23,983 nt of DNA from Collinsella sp. AF23-2 (lineage in GTDB: Bacteria; Actinomycetota; Coriobacteriia; Coriobacteriales; Coriobacteriaceae): positions 1 through 23,983 of the forward strand of contig NZ_QRVG01000029.1 in assembly GCF_003459245.1 (NCBI RefSeq). Reading direction: 5' to 3'. The translations under genes and the position numbers were made by a program. The notes beneath the pieces were generated by a model. That model was not told the origin of the DNA. It was given only the letters and a program-made list of their open reading frames with translations, and searched no databases. Below are positions 15,205-22,253 of this stretch, piece after piece. Within the stretch, counting starts at the first letter, position 1. Every line of letters starts with the position of its first letter.

Positions 15205-16167
15205 CTAGCTCGTGTAGCGCTCGCGGTAGGTGTTGCGCTTGGGCGCGGAGCCGTGGCTACCGTGGTGACGCGTGCGACTCGCGGTGTTGGTCGCCGGCGC
15301 GGCGCTGCGCTTGGAGCTGGCCTGCTTGGGCGGGATACCGCCGTCTTTGAGGATCTGCACCTCGCGGTCGGTGAGCTCGCGCCACGAGCCCTTGGCCACA
15401 TCCTTGAGCTCCAGGCCGGCAAAGTTGCAGCGGTGCAGGCGGATCACCGGGTGGTGAATCTTGCTCAGCATGCGCTTGACCTGGTTCTTGCGGCCTTCGC
15501 GGATGATGACCTCCACGGCGGTGGTGCCGGGCTTAACGCCTTGCGGAGCTACGGCCTCGGCCTCGCGCGCGTTAATGACGCGGCAGATCGCCGGCTGGCA
15601 CAGGCCGTCATCGAGCTCGATGCCGCGGCGGAGTGGTTCTAAGTCGCGATCGGTCAGGTTGCCGTCCACGAGCGCCTGGTAGGTCTTGTAAACATGCTTG
15701 CTGGGGTGCAGCAGATCCTGCGACAGGTCGCCGTCGGTGGTAAAGAGCAAAAGGCCCGTGGTGTCGCGGTCCAGGCGGCCCACAGGGAACAGGCCCGGAA
15801 AGCGGTCGCGCGGGACCAGGTCGGCCACGCAAGGGCGCTCCTGCGGATCGCTCATGGTGGTGAGGTAGCCGGTCGGCTTGTAGAGCATCAGGTACACGGA
15901 GCCCTGGTTGAGCTTGACGGGCATGCCGTCGACCTCGATATGGTCGTGGTCGACGTCGACCTTGGTGCCCAGTTCGGTCGCGATCTGGCCGTTGACGGTC
16001 ACGCGGCCGGCGGTCATCAGGTCCTCCGATCCGCGGCGGCTCGCCACGCCCGCGCGCGCCAAAAAGCGCTGCAGGCGCATGGTATGCGGGTAGACGGGCT
16101 GGGCGTCGGTTGCGGGTACTGCGTTGCCCATGGCACGCGTCTCCCCTACTTCGTTAGTCCTCGTCAT
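15205..16167 (-). CDS. rluB: RluB-family 23S rRNA pseudouridine synthase
   Basis: Protein of 320 residues. An S4 RNA-binding domain is at about 30-85 (RLQRFLARAGVASRR), followed by the RsuA/RluB catalytic domain with catalytic D133 in GRLDRDTTGLLLF and the later motif EGRKNQVKRML. By family it isomerises a uridine in 23S rRNA, probably in the peptidyl-transferase region, but the exact site cannot be read from sequence. The last 45 residues are a basic, Ser/His/Arg-rich tail. The ATG at 16167 is chosen for the strong GGAGG 6 bases before it, which lies inside the last codons of scpB (14-base overlap). A second ATG at 16131 also has a fair site. Confidence 0.9.
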   Translation of the reverse strand: MTRTNEVGETRAMGNAVPATDAQPVYPHTMRLQRFLARAGVASRRGSEDLMTAGRVTVNGQIATELGTKVDVDHDHIEVDGMPVKLNQGSVYLMLYKPTGYLTTMSDPQERPCVADLVPRDRFPGLFPVGRLDRDTTGLLLFTTDGDLSQDLLHPSKHVYKTYQALVDGNLTDRDLEPLRRGIELDDGLCQPAICRVINAREAEAVAPQGVKPGTTAVEVIIREGRKNQVKRMLSKIHHPVIRLHRCNFAGLELKDVAKGSWRELTDREVQILKDGGIPPKQASSKRSAAPATNTASRTRHHGSHGSAPKRNTYRERYTS

Positions 16168-16882
16168 GTAAATCCTCCGAGGTCTCGTCGACGACCAGGG
16201 TTTCCAAGTCCTCGACTGCCTCAACATCTTCAACATCGGTATCGAGCAGTTCGCGCTCTTCGTCCAGGTCATCGGCCTGCTCCTCGAGCGTGGACTGAAT
16301 GCTACGACCGCTCAGGCGCTCGCGGATAAACCGGCGCGACTGCTCGTCGGGGGCAAACTGCTCCAGATCGGGCAGGTCGCGGGTGGAGCGCAGACCGAAC
16401 TTTTCCAAGAAGGCGTTGGTCGTGCCGTAGATGATGGCCTGACCGCGCTCGGGGTCGCGGCCGAGCTCGCGCACCAGGCCCTTGTCCACGAGCGACGCAA
16501 TGACGCCGTCGGAGTTGACGCCGCGGATGCCCTTGACCACCTCGCGCGTGACTGGCTGGTGGTAGGCGATAACGGCCAAGGTCTCGAGCGCCGCCTGCGA
16601 CAGCTTTTGCGTGTCCCAGCTCAGCACATAGGCCTCTACCACATCGTGGTAGGCGGGGTGCGTAAACAAGCGCCAACCACCGGCGACCTCGCGCAGCTGA
16701 AAACCGCGGTTAGCCTCCTCGTACTCAACTTTGAGCTCGGCGAGCAGCGATGCGCACTCGCCCGGGGCGATATCCAGTGCACTTGCCAGCGCGGGCGCAC
16801 TCACGGGGTCGCTCGACACCAGCAGCAGCGCCTCCAAGGCGCCTTTGAGGCTGTTTGCCTCCAGCGTGGAAAGGGTTGACAT
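16154..16882 (-). CDS. scpB: Segregation and condensation protein B
   Basis: Protein of 242 residues. It carries two winged-helix domains (about 10-85 and 95-175), with FQLREVAGGWRLFT and the diagnostic stretch LSQAALETLAVIAYHQPVTR, then GTTNAFLEKFGL. ScpB binds ScpA and the SMC ATPase to compact and segregate the chromosome. The last 60 residues are an acidic, probably disordered tail rich in Asp and Glu. It lies 11 bases after scpA. Its 3' end contains the ribosome site and start codon of the rluB gene, so the two are translationally coupled. Confidence 0.96.
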   Translation of the reverse strand: MSTLSTLEANSLKGALEALLLVSSDPVSAPALASALDIAPGECASLLAELKVEYEEANRGFQLREVAGGWRLFTHPAYHDVVEAYVLSWDTQKLSQAALETLAVIAYHQPVTREVVKGIRGVNSDGVIASLVDKGLVRELGRDPERGQAIIYGTTNAFLEKFGLRSTRDLPDLEQFAPDEQSRRFIRERLSGRSIQSTLEEQADDLDEERELLDTDVEDVEAVEDLETLVVDETSEDLHDED

Positions 16883-16893
16883 GGTTGCCGCTC

Positions 16894-17703
16894 CTATTCG
16901 GTGAGCTCGGGGCCCTCGCCGGGCACGTATGCCTCGGCGCCCTCGACGCGATTGATTTGAATGGTTCCAAAGATTTCGTCCTGGCTCAGGGTAAGCGAGC
17001 CGCGCTTGGCGAGCTCGAGCATGGCCAGGAAGGTGACGACAAGCTGTTCGGTGGTGGCATCGCCGTCCAACAGCTCGCGGAAGGTGCAGGTTTGGTGAGC
17101 CATGGTAAAGCGATCGACCGAGGCCACCGTCAGGTCGAGCGGCACGCGATGCGGTGCCACGTGCTCGGCTTCCAGCAGGAAAGTCTGGCGCTTGCCGTCC
17201 AGGTCGGCGCAGATGACGGCGAGGCCGCGCAGGGTAATGCCGGCCAGGTAGTCGGGCATAAGGCCAAGGAATTCGGGGTCGGGGCCGGCCACGCGCGGAT
17301 GCATGCGGCTCTCGGCCTGCATCCGCGCGCCAAGGGCTGCCGCCGCGCCTTTAAACTGCTTGTAGGCAATCAGGCGCTGGATCAGGACCTCGCGTAGGGC
17401 GTCCCCGTCGAGCGCGCTAAGTTCTTCGAGGTCATCGTCGATCTCGTCATCGTCATCGGCTTTGCGCGGGGCCTCTTGCGGCACCAACGAGGCGGCCTTG
17501 ATGTCCAAAAGGGTTGCTGCGACCAGCAAAAAATCGCTCGCCACGTCCAGGTCCAGCGCCTCGATGCGCTCGGCCTCGGCAAGGTACTGCTCGGCCACCT
17601 CGCTGATCGAGATAGCGCCGATATCGACTTTTTGGCGGGTAACCAGCTGCAGCAGCAGGTCGAACGGTCCGCTGTAGACCTGCGTCGACACGCGATACGA
17701 CAT
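16894..17703 (-). CDS. scpA: Segregation and condensation protein A
   Basis: Kleisin subunit of the SMC-ScpAB condensin, 269 residues. The N-terminal SMC-neck-binding domain starts with YSGPFDLLLQLVTRQKVDI and continues SISEVAEQYL and DFLLVAATLLDIKAASLVP. An acidic linker (KADDDDEIDDD) is at about 80-95. The C-terminal winged helix has TFLAMLELAKRGSLTLSQDEIFGTIQI. The ATG has AAAGGAGGT upstream, the strongest site in the operon. An 84-base leader with two small hairpins and a possible promoter separates it from the M50 protease gene, so it may begin its own transcript. Confidence 0.97.
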   Translation of the reverse strand: MSYRVSTQVYSGPFDLLLQLVTRQKVDIGAISISEVAEQYLAEAERIEALDLDVASDFLLVAATLLDIKAASLVPQEAPRKADDDDEIDDDLEELSALDGDALREVLIQRLIAYKQFKGAAAALGARMQAESRMHPRVAGPDPEFLGLMPDYLAGITLRGLAVICADLDGKRQTFLLEAEHVAPHRVPLDLTVASVDRFTMAHQTCTFRELLDGDATTEQLVVTFLAMLELAKRGSLTLSQDEIFGTIQINRVEGAEAYVPGEGPELTE

Positions 17704-17779
17704 CTTCGACCTCCTTTGACGGCGCCTTCGCGGCGCGGTTTGGGTGCATGTTGCGACCGATTTGCACGGTCGATTTGTA

Positions 17780-17808
17780 AGTTTACCCTAGATACCGGCG
17801 ATTGCGAA
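17780..17808 (-). promoter_or_regulatory. Candidate promoter for the scpA-coaBC operon
   Basis: On the minus strand TTCGCA (17803-17808) and TAAACT (17780-17785) are 17 bases apart, overlapping the last codons of the M50 protease gene. Each hexamer matches four of six consensus bases. Downstream leader hairpins are CGACCG/CGGTCG (17756-17774 region) and GCGCC/GGCGC (17725-17740 region), neither followed by a T-run. Confidence 0.35.
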
Positions 17809-18471
17809 GGTGAGCAGCTGCTCTGCCAGCGGATACACGGTAACGTCGAAATACCGGCCGATCACGTCGATGCCGGTCCACATGGGCAGCAGGTACAACA
17901 CCAAGATGAGGATGGGCATGGCGTATTGCTGCAGGCGGTAGTAGCTGGCGAGCGCCTTGCCTTTGAGGAGCGGCACGATGATCGACGAGCCGTCGAGCGG
18001 CGGGATCGGGATGAGATTGAAGAACGCGAGTGACAGGTTGACCACGATGAACGTGGCGCCGAAGTTCATGATCTGTGATGCTACGGCAAAGGACATGCTG
18101 GTGTAGAGGTTGCCGTACGTTGCGTGCATGAGGGCGGCCGCGAGGCACGCGAGTGCGATGTTCGATGCGGGGCCGGCCGCACTCACCAGGACCTCGTCAC
18201 GCTTGGGGTGCTTGAGGTTGTTGAGGTAGACCGGCACGGGCTTGGCGAAGGCGAACACGGGACCGCCGGCCGCGAGCATGAGCAGCGGCAGGATGATGGT
18301 GCCAAACGGGTCGATATGGTTAAGCGGGTTGAGCGACACGCGGCCGCGCGAACGGGCCGTCTTGTCGCCGAGCGCCCAGGCCGCGGCGGCGTGTGCGCTC
18401 TCGTGGATCACGATGCCCACGATGACGGCGACGGCGCTGGCGAGCAGGTTCATGATGTAGCTGCTGGACAT
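17788..18471 (-). CDS. Site-2-protease-family membrane metalloprotease (M50)
   Basis: Membrane protein of 227 residues with about five to six helices. The zinc site is H23-E24-S-A-H27 in the first helix, and the third ligand is D160 in FNLIPIPPLDGS near the C-terminal half, the usual M50B layout. The short form without PDZ domains is typical of the members found next to scpA in Gram-positives. It would cleave a substrate within the membrane; no substrate can be named from the sequence. It lies 9 bases after the small membrane protein gene, and AGAGGAG precedes its start. Confidence 0.92.
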   Translation of the reverse strand: MSSSYIMNLLASAVAVIVGIVIHESAHAAAAWALGDKTARSRGRVSLNPLNHIDPFGTIILPLLMLAAGGPVFAFAKPVPVYLNNLKHPKRDEVLVSAAGPASNIALACLAAALMHATYGNLYTSMSFAVASQIMNFGATFIVVNLSLAFFNLIPIPPLDGSSIIVPLLKGKALASYYRLQQYAMPILILVLYLLPMWTGIDVIGRYFDVTVYPLAEQLLTFAIAGI

Positions 18472-18480
18472 GGCGCTCCT

Positions 18481-18777
18481 CTAGCGGACGCGACGCGAGG
18501 CGCGCGTGAGCAGGTAGTCGATCACAAACAGGATCACGGCGACGATGGCGTAATCCAAGCGGAACACACCGCCAAAGGGCGACGTGATGACGCCGTAGCC
18601 GGCGATGGCGCTCGGCAGGGCGCGCGAAAGCTCGACGACAAAGCCGACGATCTGCAGCTTGGCGGTGAGGCCGCTAAAGCACAGCAGCACGGTCATCGCG
18701 CTCATAAAGATGCCGCAGATGCGACAGGCGATGGCGATGATGCTCATCGCCACGGCAGCGGCCTTACGAGAGTTCAC
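18481..18777 (-). CDS. Small membrane protein of unknown function (98 aa)
   Basis: A GTG at 18777, with GAGGAG 7 bases upstream, opens a frame of 98 residues; it overlaps the 3' end of the ABC-F gene by 14 bases. The product has a basic N-terminus (VNSRK), two hydrophobic segments in the first 50 residues, a polar middle with a Gly-rich loop, and a final helix near 76-90 followed by a strongly basic end (TRASRRVR). I do not recognise a family. The tight coupling to the ABC-F and M50 genes and the good ribosome site argue that it is real. An ATG at 18747 would give a product ten residues shorter. Confidence 0.7.
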   Translation of the reverse strand: MNSRKAAAVAMSIIAIACRICGIFMSAMTVLLCFSGLTAKLQIVGFVVELSRALPSAIAGYGVITSPFGGVFRLDYAIVAVILFVIDYLLTRASRRVR

Positions 18778-20797
18778 GCGCGGTCTCCTCTTCGATCTGG
18801 GCGGAAAGCTCCAGCCATTCGTCCTCGAGCTTGGGTAGCTCTTGCTTAAGGCCGTTATATTCCCCCAGCGCGGCGTTGAACTTATCCTGATCGGCATAAA
18901 GTTCTTCGCTCGCCATCAATTCCATAAGCTCGTCATAGCGGGCGCGCTTTTTGTCGAGCTCCGTCTCGATCTTCTTGAGCTGGTTACGCACGCCCTTGAG
19001 CTTTTTGTTGAGCGCAGCGCGGGCTTGGGCCTCGGCGCGCTTTTGCTCCTTGGTCTTTTTGCCCTCGGCAGGCTTGGGGGCGGCGACGGGGGTGTCGGCC
19101 TGGGCAGCGCTGGCCTTGGTGGACTTGGTCGTGGCCGGCGCGCTCTCCGTGGACGCCTCGGCGGCGGCGCGGGCCGCGAGGTCCTCACGCTTGTAGAGGT
19201 AGTAGTCGTAGTCGCCGTCGTAGACCGTGACCTTGCCGTCGCGAATGTCGATGATGCGGTTGGCCACGGCGCGCACCAGGTGCTCGTCGTGGCTGATCAG
19301 CACGATGGTGCCGGGGAAATTTTGCAGGGCGTTCTCGAGCATGTCCACCGAGTCGATGTCTAGGTGGTTGGTGGGCTCGTCCAGGCACAGGAGCGCCTCG
19401 GGGGCCACGAGCATCTTGGCCAGGGCCAGACGCGCTTTTTCGCCGCCGGAGAGGACGCGAACCTGCTTCTCGATGGAATCGTTGTCGCTAAACAGGAAGG
19501 CGCCCAGTAGGCTGCGCTGCTGTGGCACGGTCCACTTGGGCGTGACGGTGTCGATCTCTTGCAGGACGGTGTTGGACTCGGTCATGCCCTCGAGCGCGTG
19601 CTGGGCGTAATAGGCCACGCCCACGTTGGTGCCCAGGTCGCGGGTGCCGGTGGTGGGCGGCTCCAGTCCGGCGATGATCTTCATGAGCGTGGACTTGCCG
19701 GCCCCGTTGGGGCCGACGAGCGCCACGTGCTCGCCGCGGTAGAGCTTGAGGTCGATATCGCTGTAGATGTGTTTGTTGCCGTAGGACTTGGAGACGCCCT
19801 CCAGGCCCACGACCATATCGCCGGAGCGCGGTGGGTCAGGGAACTTAAAGTCGATGTGCTTGTGGCCCTCGGGTAGGATGACAAGCTCCTTTTTGATCTG
19901 CTCGATCTTGCGGATGCGCTCCTGGGCCTGGGCTGCCTTGGTGGGCTTGTAGCGGAACTTGTCGACGAAGACCTGCATGTGGGCGATGTCGCGCTCCTGG
20001 GCGGCGCGCTTGGCGCGCATCTGCTCAAGGTTGTCCTCGCGCTGCTTGAGGTAGCTGCTGTAGTTGCCGGTGTAAGTGGTCACGCGACGATTTTCGAGTG
20101 CGGCGACGTGGTCGACGCAAGCGTCCATGAAGGCGCGGTCGTGGCTGACGATGAGGACGGCGCCGTCATAGTTGGCTATAAAGCCGCGCAGCCACTGGAC
20201 GCTTTCGAGGTCCAGGTGGTTAGTGGGCTCGTCCAGAAGCAGCAGGTCGGGATGGCGCAGGAAGAGCTTTGCCAGCGCAATACGCATCTGCCAGCCGCCG
20301 GAGAACTCGGAGCACGGGCGTTCAAAGTCGGTGACTTTGAAGCCCAGGCCGGACAGGATTTTGCGGGCGTTGCTCTCGAGCTCGTAGCCGCCCAGGTGCT
20401 CAAAGCGGTCCTGGACCTGGCCGTACTCGTTAAGGAGCGCGTCGACGTCCATGCCCTGCTCGGAGAGCTCGGTGATCTGGGCCTGCAGCTCGTTGGCACG
20501 CTCGCCCATGCGGCGGATTTCCTTGGCGGCGGCCATGACCTCGGCGAGGATGGTGGTGTCCTTTTGCTCCAGGTTGGTTTCCTGCTCTAGGTAGCCTACC
20601 TGGCAGTCCTTGGCGTACTGGACCTGGCCGGAGTCGGGACTGTCGATGCCCATGATGATTTTGAGCATGGTGGTTTTGCCGGCGCCGTTGGGTCCCACAA
20701 GCGCGAAGCGCTCGCCGGGGTTGATCTGGAAGGACGCGCCGCTAAAGAGGACGCGTGCGCCGAAGCTTTTTTCGATCTTGTCGACCAGGAGGATCAT
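18764..20797 (-). CDS. ABC-F family ATPase (ribosome-associated, Uup/YdiF-like)
   Basis: Protein of 677 residues with two ABC ATPase domains and no membrane segments. Domain 1 has Walker [10 protein letters not shown] (35-43), the signature SGGW and [12 protein letters not shown]. Domain 2 has [23 protein letters not shown] and [11 protein letters not shown]. Between them is the basic P-site tRNA interaction motif region (about 240-310), which defines the ABC-F class that acts on the ribosomal E site. A Thr/Ala/Pro-rich linker leads to a C-terminal coiled coil (about 590-670) like that of Uup and YdiF. Whether it is a translation factor or gives antibiotic protection cannot be told. The start lies only 31 bases beyond the T-run of the upstream tRNA-Ala terminator, and no promoter fits in between. 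Confidence 0.93.
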   Translation of the reverse strand: MILLVDKIEKSFGARVLFSGASFQINPGERFALVGPNGAGKTTMLKIIMGIDSPDSGQVQYAKDCQVGYLEQETNLEQKDTTILAEVMAAAKEIRRMGERANELQAQITELSEQGMDVDALLNEYGQVQDRFEHLGGYELESNARKILSGLGFKVTDFERPCSEFSGGWQMRIALAKLFLRHPDLLLLDEPTNHLDLESVQWLRGFIANYDGAVLIVSHDRAFMDACVDHVAALENRRVTTYTGNYSSYLKQREDNLEQMRAKRAAQERDIAHMQVFVDKFRYKPTKAAQAQERIRKIEQIKKELVILPEGHKHIDFKFPDPPRSGDMVVGLEGVSKSYGNKHIYSDIDLKLYRGEHVALVGPNGAGKSTLMKIIAGLEPPTTGTRDLGTNVGVAYYAQHALEGMTESNTVLQEIDTVTPKWTVPQQRSLLGAFLFSDNDSIEKQVRVLSGGEKARLALAKMLVAPEALLCLDEPTNHLDIDSVDMLENALQNFPGTIVLISHDEHLVRAVANRIIDIRDGKVTVYDGDYDYYLYKREDLAARAAAEASTESAPATTKSTKASAAQADTPVAAPKPAEGKKTKEQKRAEAQARAALNKKLKGVRNQLKKIETELDKKRARYDELMELMASEELYADQDKFNAALGEYNGLKQELPKLEDEWLELSAQIEEETARELS

Positions 20798-20828
20798 GCT
20801 GCCGCCTTTGACCTTGTGTGCCTATATG

Positions 20829-20856
20829 AAAAAAGGCCCCAACTTGCGTTGGAGCC
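20829..20856 (-). terminator. Terminator of tRNA-Ala copy 1
   Basis: On the minus strand a 9-bp stem GGCTCCAAC/GTTGGGGCC (one T-G pair) with loop GCAA is followed by six T residues. It stands between the tRNA and the ABC-F gene. Confidence 0.9.
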
Positions 20857-20872
20857 TCATTCAATGCTCGGG

Positions 20873-20945
20873 TGGAGACGAGGGGGATCGAACCCCTGAC
20901 CTCTTGACTGCCAGTCAAGCGCTCTCCCAGCTGAGCTACGCCCCC
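20873..20945 (-). tRNA. tRNA-Ala (anticodon GGC), copy 1
   Basis: Minus-strand cloverleaf: acceptor GGGGGCG/CGTCTCC with two G-T pairs, D arm GCTC..GAGC, anticodon stem CTTGA/TCAAG with loop CTGGCAG (anticodon GGC), and T arm AGGGGTTCGATCCCCCT. The discriminator is A, followed by CCC, so the CCA tail is not fully encoded, unlike the other tRNA types here. Confidence 0.95.
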
Positions 20946-20957
20946 GTGCGAAGAAGT

Positions 20958-20986
20958 ACTATACGGGAACTCGGACCACGATGCAA
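20958..20986 (-). promoter_or_regulatory. Promoter of tRNA-Ala copy 1
   Basis: Minus-strand TTGCAT (20981-20986) and TATAGT (20958-20963) are separated by 17 bases, ending 12 bases before the tRNA. Both hexamers and the spacer are repeated in copy 2. Confidence 0.85.
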
Positions 20987-20990
20987 GGAC

Positions 20991-21185
20991 ATTTTTGGAA
21001 AAATTTTCGCGAGTGTCGGCGCGCACGGGACCGCGCCAGCCCGCGGGGCGCCTGGCCCCCGCACAGCCCGTACGCCGGCCGACTTGGCGCGTGGAACACG
21101 ACGCGCCCCGTTCAACAGGGTTTTCCGTGCGCCGCCAGTCCCATTATCGGGTCCGATTGCGAAGCGCCCCTCCCCAGCGCCTCAG
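20991..21185. other. GC-rich spacer between tRNA-Ala copy 1 and palindromic element 1
   Basis: No gene is seen. The stretch is very GC-rich. Its middle contains GGCGCGTGGAAC, which recurs directly after the duplicated block of copy 2 (about 21985), so the duplicated region once extended further and about 114 bp were gained or lost in one copy. Confidence 0.5.
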
Positions 21186-21344
21186 AACCATGCCGGTTTA
21201 CTACGATAAATCAGGAATGTCCAACCACGCACGCCTTTTCGTGCAACCGGCGGGCTACCTACCTGCGGTTTTGCAAACGGAGAACACACGGTGCTCGGGG
21301 GTCGCCGATTCGTCGTAGTAAACCGGCATGGTTTTGAAATGGCA
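21186..21344. repeat. Palindromic element, copy 1 (134-bp core 21193-21326)
   Basis: The core begins CCGGTTTACTACG and ends with its exact reverse complement. In this copy the perfect terminal inverted repeat is 21 bp (21186-21206 against 21313-21333). Inside are a hairpin GCACG/CGTGC (21229-21244) and a near-palindromic centre around GCGGG...CCTGC (21250-21266). The right side continues with a tail (CATGGTTTTGAAATGGCA) that is also conserved at copy 2. No protein gene or transposase is present. It could be a miniature mobile element, a REP/BIME-like repeat or a structured RNA. Confidence 0.8.
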
Positions 21345-21563
21345 TCAGGTTGATTTCACGCAAAAGTGTGTTGGAGCCCTGAATTAAAGGCCTTAAATTT
21401 TTTAGATCGCGTCTTTTCTGCGACGCGCCTAGAATTGCTGTTGATTAGCATCGGGCTTGATCTTGCGTTGTGCGACTTGCTCGTGCATGGTAGTATTTCA
21501 CGTCGTGAAGCGAAGAAATTAGGTCTGAGTTGCCTTTGTTAGAATTGCGTTCACTGTTCATAA
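21345..21563. other. Leader region of the CAU tRNA
   Basis: No gene is seen. The stretch holds a CGCGTC/GACGCG hairpin near 21412-21428, the tRNA promoter, and TTCAC/GTGAA in the early leader. Confidence 0.4.
21468..21496 (+). promoter_or_regulatory. Candidate promoter of the CAU tRNA
   Basis: TTGTGC (21468-21473) and TAGTAT (21491-21496) are 17 bases apart. Transcription would start near 21503 within a small TTCAC-GTC-GTGAA hairpin, leaving a leader of about 60 bases before the tRNA. Confidence 0.55.
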
Positions 21564-21639
21564 GGGCTCTTGGCGCAACGGTTAGCGCAGGGGACTCATA
21601 ATCCCTGGGTTCTGGGTTCGAATCCCGGAGGGCCCACCA
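21564..21639 (+). tRNA. tRNA with anticodon CAU (Ile2 or elongator Met)
   Basis: Plus-strand cloverleaf: acceptor GGGCTCT/AGGGCCC, D stem GCGC/GCGC, anticodon stem GGGGA/TCCCT with loop CTCATAA (CAT), T loop TTCGAAT, discriminator A and encoded CCA. It lacks the C1-A72 mismatch of initiator tRNA. The C4-G69 pair leans towards tRNA-Ile2, whose C34 is changed to lysidine, but elongator Met cannot be excluded by eye. Confidence 0.92.
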
Positions 21640-21650
21640 GAGAGTTTTAA

Positions 21651-21679
21651 GGCCGGGCGTTACGCCTGGCCTCTTTGTT
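21651..21679 (+). terminator. Terminator of the CAU tRNA
   Basis: A 9-bp stem GGCCGGGCG/CGCCTGGCC (one G-T pair) with loop TTA is followed by TCTTTGTT, 11 bases after the tRNA. Confidence 0.85.
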
Positions 21680-21802
21680 ATTGGTGCTGCGGACTAGCTT
21701 TGCCATCCACAGACGTAAAGTTATTAACATTCATATTCATGATTAACAATGGATATGTAGCCAAGATGCTGCCCAGCCAACAGATGTGTAAATCGATTAA
21801 TA

Positions 21803-21834
21803 TGAAAATAGGCCCCAACTTGCGTTGGAGCCTA
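21803..21834 (-). terminator. Terminator of tRNA-Ala copy 2
   Basis: Same stem and GCAA loop as copy 1, but lengthened by two pairs (TA...TA, giving 11 bp). The T-run is reduced to ATTTTC. The changes on both sides keep pairing, so termination is probably retained though perhaps weaker. Confidence 0.8.
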
Positions 21835-21848
21835 GTTCAATGCTCGGG

Positions 21849-21921
21849 TGGAGACGAGGGGGATCGAACCCCTGACCTCTTGACTGCCAGTCAAGCGCTC
21901 TCCCAGCTGAGCTACGCCCCC
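21849..21921 (-). tRNA. tRNA-Ala (anticodon GGC), copy 2
   Basis: Identical in sequence to copy 1 over all 73 bases, including the absence of a complete encoded CCA. Confidence 0.95.
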
Positions 21922-21933
21922 GTGCGAAGGAGT

Positions 21934-21962
21934 ACTATACGGGAACTCGGACCACGATGCAA
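21934..21962 (-). promoter_or_regulatory. Promoter of tRNA-Ala copy 2
   Basis: Minus-strand TTGCAT (21957-21962), 17-base spacer, TATAGT (21934-21939), identical to copy 1. Confidence 0.85.
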
Positions 21963-22054
21963 GGACAATTTTGAACAATTTTGCGGCGCGTGGAACGGGT
22001 GTGGGGCCGAAAGGACCCACGATGCCCGATCCATCTGGTTGCTTAATAAACAGA

Positions 22055-22206
22055 CCGGTTTACTACGCTGATTCCCGGATTTCCGACCTCACGCTTACTT
22101 TCGCATAACGGGCAGGCGATCTACCTGCGGTTTTACGAGCGGCGAATTCGGTGTGCTCAGCCACACTCAATCCAACGTAGTAAACCGGCATGGTTTTAAA
22201 ATGGCA
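22055..22206. repeat. Palindromic element, copy 2 (134-bp core 22055-22188)
   Basis: The core has exactly the same length as copy 1 and aligns with it without gaps. By hand count about 65 of 108 internal bases match, plus all 26 bases of the 13-bp terminal inverted repeats CCGGTTTACTACG/CGTAGTAAACCGG. The best-kept internal block is CTACCTGCGGTTTT. The centre is GCAGG...CCTGC (22112-22128) around GATC. The right tail CATGGTTTTAAAATGGCA (to 22206) is shared; the left flank is not. Confidence 0.8.
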
Positions 22207-22253
22207 CTTAATTACTAACAGCATATAAAGTATTAAAATTGCTCACATTGAAA

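Larger units (their letters stand above)
20825..20990 (-). repeat. tRNA-Ala unit, copy 1 (direct repeat of 21801-21966)
   Basis: Terminator, tRNA, promoter and a few upstream bases form a block of about 166 bp repeated in the same orientation exactly 976 bp away. The tRNA and promoter hexamers are identical in both copies; differences are confined to the terminator ends, one base of the leader and the outer flank. Confidence 0.9.
21801..21966 (-). repeat. tRNA-Ala unit, copy 2 (direct repeat of 20825-20990)
   Basis: Second copy of the terminator-tRNA-promoter block in the same orientation as copy 1. See copy 1 for the comparison. Confidence 0.9.

Noticed and set aside
20610..21209. Plus-strand frame with GDRTPDLLTASQALSQLSYAP, and its minus-strand partner HGGVAQLGERLTGSQEVRGS at 20742-21026
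   Set aside because: Both are translations across tRNA-Ala copy 1, a common spurious annotation. The same pair recurs at 21700-22071 and 21832-22020 over copy 2.
22063..22191. 42-codon minus-strand frame MPVYY... in palindromic element copy 2 (and similar frames on both strands of copy 1)
   Set aside because: The shared MPVYY start comes from the inverted ends. Differences between copies are spread evenly over codon positions, the minus frame in copy 1 stops after 24 codons, and the plus frame in copy 2 has an internal stop and no ATG.
21186..22206. CRISPR array or insertion sequence formed by the repeated elements
   Set aside because: There are only two copies, in direct order, with no regular spacers, no cas genes and no transposase frame within or between them.
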